Shown here: piece by piece, positions 57,716 to 64,000 of the stretch | Layout of the letters: every line of letters begins with the position of its first letter | Position numbering within the stretch: position 1 is the first letter of the stretch | NCBI GenBank assembly: GCA_009760855.2 | Contig: WPIO01000131.1 | Location: 1,085,952 to 1,149,951, forward strand | Direction of reading: 5' to 3' | Length of the DNA: 64,000 nucleotides | Origin: Cristatella mucedo | Taxonomy: Eukaryota > Bryozoa > Phylactolaemata > Cristatellidae | Translations under genes and position numbers: made by a program | Notes under the pieces: generated by a model | The model's input: the letters and a program-made list of their open reading frames with translations, nothing else | Told to the model about the DNA's origin: nothing | Databases searched by the model: none

Positions 57716-58689
57716 AGTTGAAATAACTATCCTCAGAATAGAGCGATTACCTCTCCCATTTGTCCCGTGCTTAATAGCGGGAAAAGAACCCGCAGTGCCC
57801 TAATTTTCGTACAGCTAGAATCAGCAGCATTTTTATTAACACAAAACCACAGTTGATACGAAAGGGAAGGAACCATCCTTTGGGAATACTTTACCAGCCA
57901 CCTCTGAAGCAACTTAAGATTAGCTGAACTTTTTGGCGTCCTGCCCCTTAATGTAGCCTAATAAAATTTGGGTTAGCATCATTTAGCCAATCTCAACAGA
58001 TTGTCGTGGTTGACAGCACAATAACTGCAAGCTGTGGGTCCGAGGTGAACACCACAGAGCGGACTCTGTTGGGACCAATTATCTACTTTCTACAAGACTG
58101 GCTGACACTGTTTGTCCTCGGTTATTACAAAGCAGGAGTTTCCAGTAACTTCTACTATTCCTGCAAACGCGAAGCCTGACACTAAAAGATTTTTCAATTG
58201 CCAAAATTTTTGACAGCAGGAATCAAAGATTGTAACGTAACACTAAAAATCGGTGGCTAAGTAAATCTTCTGATTACATCTCTATCCCTCCCTGTGACTA
58301 CAATAGTGGTTCTTATAAAAATTAGAGCGTAGATGTCAGATATGCAGTATCGTTAACGTTGAAGCACATTATGAAAAACAAAAAGAGAGAAATATAGATT
58401 TTCTGAGCTCATCGATCTCAGCCGCCAGTGCCTCATCACGTGAATAATCGGTGCTATTTACATAGTGCAAATCTAAAGCCTAAACGTAGCGCCTCTGAAA
58501 TCACGGCGATTCAGTCTTTCATTTGGACTGCAATGGCAAAAGACGTAGAAACGCTGTAGAACCTAACTCCTGACCGAGAAACCAGGGTTTCTCTTTGGCC
58601 TTCGCACAGGCAGAAACACTGACGTCCATTTTGCCTACGACGGCAATCCCTCCCTCAGCTACACCGAGCTAACTCTAGTTCGGTGCAGC
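57716..58689. other. Nothing recognised
   Basis: No supported gene or repeat. Confidence 0.45.
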
Positions 58690-59285
58690 GGCAAATCCCT
58701 ACGCCGGGACCACGCTCACGTATGCACAAACACAACATACGAGCCACGGCCCCTATACGACCACCGTTTGCCTTCGTCCACCGGCTTCTCGTGGCTCTGA
58801 CTCGCTCTGTCCCGTCGTGGGCTGTCGAACAGTCAGCTCTTCTCCCTCGCTGTCGCTACTCTGAAATAGCTAACCAGGACAATGGGACAAGAGTTCAGCG
58901 ACATTACGCACCATTACGGTAAGACATTAATGCAGTCACTTGGCGACAGGATGAGCAACCTTGTTCAGCTTCAATGCCAAAAACCGACTCCTGACGATTC
59001 TTTTTGGACAAAGTTATGGCCGAAATAGATAGGCCAGCCGATATCAAACAGCCGCTCCTGAGGGTAGCAGACCAATCCTCCAGGCACAATTATCGCAGCT
59101 GGGGTCAGAGAGCTTCCCGGCTCGCGCTCGCCCTCTCTTCTCTCCCTCTTCTTCCCTCCCTCTTCTCCCCACACTGCTGTTCACTCTGGATCACTGCTAA
59201 AGAACAAAGGTACTTTTCCCCCGAGCAGTTCTTCTGCGACCTAAAATTGAGCCTTGCGGGCGCTGCGTTACACGAGCGTGCTAGC
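58690..59285. repeat. Dispersed repeat, copy 2 (partner at 26390-27190)
   Basis: Uninterrupted counterpart of 26390-27190. At 58879-58919 an ATG opens MGQEFSDITHHY and runs into a donor-like G|GTAAGA. Copy 1 has MGQQLSSIWPG at the same place but a TAA before the donor-like site. This might be the 5' exon of some element or gene; no downstream exon was identified. Confidence 0.8.
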
Positions 59286-60219
59286 ACAGGCTTCTAATAA
59301 CGGAGCCTATGTCGACTGCTTACCCAGCCGTGCTTTCGTTTTCTAGACCCGAATGATCGACTCTGTTGGATGTTCTTTTCATAAAGAGCACCTGTTGCAA
59401 AAATATCTCTCGCTTACCAGTGGGTCAGGTAATCAGCCGAATGCGCAAACGCATTTCCATGAATGCAGAATGCGCAGATTTATTTATTATTATTATTTTA
59501 TTTATTTATTTATTAAAATTAGTGTATTTTCTGTGCCCAAAAAATAGCTCGATGAACTGCAGAAGGCTCGGCGTATCGGTGTCTGGTTGTCGGCGCCGCT
59601 GGTCAGTGCTGAGTGTGGCCAGTTTCCAGGAAATCGAAGCGCCCTCATAACCCGGCTGTGTGAAGCCGTCTGTACGTGCACGCGTGTACATATCGTTCAG
59701 AATCTTTGCTATTTATTCTTGTACTTACTGCTCATAGTCTTTAGGCTCTATCTGTCCAGGACGGTTGAGGTGTGGCGCGGCTAGCTGGAGTGGAGGCTAC
59801 CGAGCTGGCTAAACCCGATTTTTACCTAGGGCGTGCTGGGCTTTGCCGCGACGGCGCAATAGTTTGGAAATGGGCTAACTGTTGTCAGAGTATAAGAACA
59901 CTGACTTCAGTAGATAGTGGCTCGCATCGCTAAGGGCGCTTTCATCCTGAACAAAGCAATGCGACAGTCTTCCGGCAGTGCGTCGGAGAGTAGAAGAACG
60001 CGGGATACCGGCTCGTGCATCCTGACGATTTCAGTTTGGCGCCAGGCTTCAGCTCATTCTCCTATTGGCTGGGGCGACGAGGAGTTAATTGGCGCTTAGT
60101 AATGGCACGCACTGTCACGTTTCCGGTAAACAGTCGCACGCACGAACGTCGCATTATAGTGCTGATTCTGAGGGAGGGTCGAGGACTTGGTCTGTTTTCT
60201 TAAGGATCGGCCAGAGTGG
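59286..60219. other. Nothing recognised
   Basis: Short AT repeat (TTTATTTATTTA) near 59480-59515. No gene supported. Confidence 0.45.
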
Positions 60220-60765
60220 AAATCTCCTCACTCAGGGGGCGTGTCGGCTTGCTAGTTATCATTATGTCACCAACGCAAAAAGTAGTAATAGTTACTGTCA
60301 CCCAGACTGGAACTTGTCTTTTCCTTTATGAAGAGTGCTAAGCGAAAGTCTCGGTGCGTAATAATAATAATAATATTGATATTTGATATAGCGCCCTCGG
60401 AGAACTCTGTCTCTTTCTATGTGCTTTATATTTGCTGCAAAGGAGTTGATTCTGTGAATCTTACAAGCCTGGCGAACCAGGAGCTATGTGTGTGAGAATT
60501 TCCGCACTCAGGGGGCATGTCGGTTTGCTTGTTATCATTATGTCACCAACGCAAAAAGTAATAATTACTGTCACCCAGACTGGAACTTGTCTTTTATTTT
60601 ATGAAGAGTGCTAAGCGAACGTGTCGGTGCGTAATAATAATGATATTAATGTTTGATATAACGCCCTCGGAGAACTCTGCGTCTTTCTAGGCGCTTTAGA
60701 TTTGCTGCAAAGGAGTTGATTCTGTGAATCTTACAAGCCTTGCGAACCAGGACTATGTGTGTGTG
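60220..60765. repeat. Tandem duplication, unit about 270-276 bp, carrying LINE tails
   Basis: Two adjacent copies (about 60220-60495 and 60496-60765) share CACTCAGGGGGC, TTATCATTATGTCACCAACG, CCCAGACTGGAACTTGTCTT, AGAGTGCTAAGCGAA, the family A hairpin tail in minus orientation (ATAGCGCCCTCGGAGAACTC / ATAACGCCCTCGGAGAACTC) and GGAGTTGATTCTGTGAATC. Identity is high, so the event is fairly recent. Confidence 0.93.
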
Positions 60766-61059
60766 TCTGCTTTTCTTCTTAGCCGCCTGAATTATACAAG
60801 ACACCTGTTTACGATCGCATGCTGGCTGTAATATCAGCACTTAGCCCCTTGGTAGTAACTTCATTGCATTTAGTTATTAAATGCGAGCATCCCGAGTAGA
60901 TTATATTTAAAGGCTTCACAGGCGACCTATAGTTTTTACCAGCCTGTATTATCGTAGAAGAAGTCATGGCTAAAGCGGTGGGTCGGCTATAATACCAGCA
61001 AGAATAAACTGCTCAAGTACCAAGCATAAAGGCTCCGTTTCATCCTGACGAGGTTAATT
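60766..61059. other. Nothing recognised
   Basis: Spacer between the tandem duplication and the next LINE. Confidence 0.5.
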
Positions 61060-61935
61060 TTTCCTGACGCTCAAAAACAAAACCGGCTCTGCTATCATGT
61101 CTCCTGTTGAATCCACACAAAATCTAAGCCTTCTGTTCCAAAGTGACCATTCATTAGACGACCAAATCAGCTCCACAGTCAAATCTGCCTACTTTAAGCT
61201 ACATAACATAGCTACTAGCTAGGTTTTCACAGACAGGGACACCACATCGAAATTGGTCCACGCATTCGTGACATCCCCTTTCGACCTCTGAAACTCTCAG
61301 CTTGCTGGTCTACCGGCCTATGCAATCAGGAGCTTGCAGTTGGTGCTAAACTCAGCAGCTAGGCTTGTCTGCCGTTAGCGTCATAGTTGCTAGGAAACAC
61401 CAGCTCGTTCTGAACCGCACTGGCCCCCAGGCAAACAGAGCGTCAACTTCAAGAGTCTGTCGCTTACTGTTAGGTGCATTCATACTTCCGCTCCAGCCTA
61501 TCGATCAGACCCACTTCTCCATTATCCCACCTGCTTTTTTGAATCTATTCCTTAAGCTTCACCTCGCAGGAGCCTCAAATCCTTTGGAGACTGTGTCTTT
61601 AGTTCCGTGCGCTCTCATAGCCTGGAACTCACTTCTTACTGGAGTCACAACATCCCAGACTTGATGACATTTAAGATAAACCGAATGAAACTAATTACCA
61701 CTGCATTTAATGTATTCAAGTGTTCGTCCTTTGGGTTCATATGTGTGCCAAACCTGTGCATGCTGCCACTAACTGTAATTTCATGCTGACCTTGGGCATT
61801 CCACTTCAAACCTTCTTATGCTTGTGGTCATTGAGCATGATACTACCAACCATGCAATCATTTTTTTTGCTGTATATGTAAAGTCCCTAAAGAAAACAAA
61901 GTTTTCTGAGGGCAACTCTGCAAATGTATTATGAT
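61060..61935 (+). mobile_element. LINE family A 3' part, old copy
   Basis: Plus strand: [59 protein letters not shown]- and WNSLLTGVTTS-like codons in broken frames, then the 3' UTR and a decayed tail (TAAAGTCCCTAAAGAAAACA, TTTTCTGAGGGCAACT) with an ATTATGATTAT remnant. Confidence 0.85.
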
Positions 61936-61944
61936 TATCATAAC

Positions 61945-62055
61945 TAATTTGCAAGAAATCTAGTTGCCCTGTTCCCAAGTGACCTTTAGTTAGATGACCA
62001 CATCAGGTCTGCAGTCAAGTCTACCTACTTTTTTGCTTGGCAACATAGCTAAAAC
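61945..62055 (+). mobile_element. LINE family A scrap
   Basis: Encodes ARNLVALFPSDL, then LDDHIRSAVKSTYF, an isolated piece equal to the start of the RT C-terminal region. Confidence 0.7.
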
Positions 62056-62154
62056 TTAACTGGTCAGGTGGTTTAGAAATTATCCCCGCAGGGCACGGTT
62101 TGAACGCGGCCGAAAGATGGACTGGTGGGTGTTCTCTTTCATTCGAGTACATTT

Positions 62155-62280
62155 TCGTGTTAAATGCTGTCACAGGCATCTGATCTAGCCAGCAGGGCGA
62201 CGGTAGAGACATTACAGTCATCGTTTTCTCGCTTCCTGACATAGAGCGCTCTAACGTGCGTTCGTGTTCGTTGCAGAATT
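62155..62280 (-). mobile_element. LINE RT motif A scrap
   Basis: The minus-strand frame reads RTHVRALYV...DDCNVSTVALLARSDACDSI, corresponding to the VALLDLSAAFDTIDH palm motif of LINE reverse transcriptases. One of the two typical motif Asp positions is kept (DSI). Confidence 0.65.
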
Positions 62281-62489
62281 CTTCCGAAAACCGAAGTTCC
62301 TGCGAACATCGTATACGGAAACGGTACAGCTAAGACCTGTTTAAGGTTATTCTGATTGTTATTTGACTGTTTGTGTTGTAGCGCGTAAGAAATTACGTGC
62401 ATATGGACATATAAACCCTTATCGCTACGGTTAGTTATGATCATCAGCAGCTTTTATCACTTCGCCATCGTAGATCAAATGCATTCCTA

Positions 62490-64000
62490 GATAGTAATGT
62501 TGTTGCTAAGATTCATGAACTATGCATTAACAAAAGAAAAGCACCCCTTAGCCGCCGCGGTGGCCGGAACCGCCAGCTCAGACGCCGCTCCTTGGGCGGG
62601 AACTGTGAGCTTAGTACCCGCTCGTTTGGTATTCCTAGCATTGTCTCGAACCGCTCAGCACGCTCCCCCACATGCGTCACTGTAAATCGCTCCAACTTAG
62701 TGGTCATCAGGCCTGATGTAACTCCATCGGCCAGACTTAACGCTTGCCTTTGGAATCCCCGCTCAGTGTGCAATAAACCTCTGGTAATAAGCGACCTTAT
62801 TTCTGAAAATGGTATCGACCTGCTCGCCCTAACTGAAACTTGGCTGAAATCAATAAACTGCCCGACAATTAAAGACGCTACTCCATCTGGTTTCTCGTTC
62901 TTTCACACCCCTAGATCAAACAAAACTGGAGGTGGAGTTGCTATTATCGTGCGCTCGAAATTCAACTTCCAGCCATTTGCAGTACCCTCAAAGCAGTCTT
63001 TTGAATCAATTGCCTTGGTCTCACCCGAAAACAAGCTACCGATAGTGGCAGTAGTCTATCGCCCACCAGGTACCAAATCTTCATATATCTCAGATTTATC
63101 CGATCTCATTTCGATTCTGTGTGCAATAAATCGATCCTTCCTCGTTATGGGTGATTTCAACGTTCACTTTGATAACTCATCAGACCCTTTCAGCACCGAA
63201 TTTCGTGCATTGACTGACTCATTGTCTCTTGTGGCTCATGTCCACATCAAGGGTCACACACTCAACCAAATTTTCTCACACAACTGCACTTTGTCATCAC
63301 CAATTATTACCAAATCCTGCTTATCTGAGCACATGCAGATCTCATTCAATCTACAGTGTTTGCCCACATCCTCCTCTAAAATAACCTATGAATCGCGAAA
63401 CCTCAAGACCCTTGACATCGATGCTGTCCGTGCGAGAATGTCTGCTTCACCTCTGATGCTCAGTCCTCCCTCCGATCTGTCATCATTGGTAGATAGCTAC
63501 AACACGACACTAGCTGACATGCTCGACGAGTTTGCACCTCTGACAAAGGCCTGTGGTTTACCACAGACATTAAACTAGCCAGGTCTACTAAACGAAAGCT
63601 CGAAAAAGCATTCATAAGATCCGGACTAACAGTCCATCGACATGCATATGAAGACTACTGTAGGTCGTACCAATCGATCCTAGCAAAGGCCAAGTCTAGC
63701 TTCTATAGAAACATTGTTTAATCACAGATGCACAATCCAAAAATGCTGATATCGACAATAAACCATCTCCTCAACCGTTCCCAGATTGGCTCCTTACCTG
63801 ATGATCCTTGTGATGATCTAGCCAATCGCTTCTCTTGATTCTTTGTGCAGAAGATAGACAAGATCAGGGAATCCATCCCTGCGATGACAGCCTTCCCACT
63901 AGAATGTTGTTCCTCGGTTCCTGGCTGCACCTCAATGTCTGCATTTAAGCAGGTCACTAGTGATCTAGTCCTAAAGTTCGTATGTCAATCAAAGAAGACA
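62490..64000 (+). mobile_element. LINE family A 5' part: endonuclease domain, cut by window edge
   Basis: A plus-strand frame is open from about 62592 to 63578 (roughly 328 codons; no convincing ATG at the beginning). It encodes an AP-like endonuclease: LWNPRSV (52-59), LALTETWL (78-85), VVYRPPGT (154-161), LVMGDFNVHFD (184-194), GHTLNQIF (221-228) and LSEHMQI (244-250). LDEFAPLT follows, then a frameshift near 63560. Past it, RKLEKAFIRSGLTVH, YEDYCRSYQSILAKAKSSFY and ANRFS...FFVQKIDKIRESIP lead towards the RT domain beyond base 64000. This domain nicks the genomic target in target-primed reverse transcription. Stops at 63720 and about 63836 show that the copy is dead. Confidence 0.9.

Noticed and set aside
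62497-62773. Two overlapping frames at the LINE 5' end as separate ORF1-like proteins
   Set aside because: They are short, have no zinc knuckle or coiled coil, and overlap the start of the endonuclease frame on other strands or frames.

Overview
This is animal (metazoan, probably invertebrate) nuclear DNA: spliced exons with canonical signals, multi-kilobase introns, long microsatellites, and a dense load of decayed non-LTR retrotransposons with (ATT)n tails. I cannot name the species from the sequence. There are no prokaryotic operons, CRISPR arrays or rRNA genes.

Two host genes can be reconstructed. (1) On the minus strand, eight exons between 19681 and 5340 encode the C-terminal half of a ZZZ3 orthologue, the SANT/Myb plus ZZ-finger subunit of the ATAC histone acetyltransferase complex. 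The exons join in one frame to 480 codons plus stop. The N-terminal exons were not found. (2) On the plus strand, four exons (36874-37066, 44263-44524, 47719-47942, 52353-52606) join to a complete 310-residue HSD17B12/LET-767-type very-long-chain 3-oxoacyl-CoA reductase. A possible terminal exon of an unidentified minus-strand gene lies at 14-312. The two recognised genes are transcribed away from each other, with about 17 kb of repeat-rich DNA between them, and are functionally unrelated.

Most of the rest is mobile-element debris. Family A is a CR1/L2-like LINE with an AP-endonuclease domain, a YGDD reverse transcriptase, and a 3' end that folds into a GCGCC...GGGCGC hairpin followed by (ATT)n. 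It occurs more than 15 times in both orientations, and one copy runs off the right edge (62490-64000). Family B is a related LINE with a different C-terminus, in about five copies. There is also a decayed hAT transposase (28300-29830) and a tRNA-derived SINE (three copies) whose tail resembles the family A tail. Microsatellites include a 220-bp CT tract and CA/TG tracts.

Layout: 1-4930 possible exon and family A pieces; 5340-19681 ZZZ3 with repeats in its introns; 17030-21060 LINE cluster overlapping the 5' side of ZZZ3; 22300-24500 GC-rich duplicated region; 24545-31800 nested LINE/hAT cluster; 36874-52606 HSD17B12, whose first intron holds an old duplication; 53000-64000 sparse DNA with SINE and LINE copies and a 270-bp tandem duplication. 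The most interesting observations are one well-supported and one probable GC-AG intron, the shared SINE/LINE tail, a residue change at a catalytic position of the LINE endonuclease seen in two copies, and the duplicated blocks.
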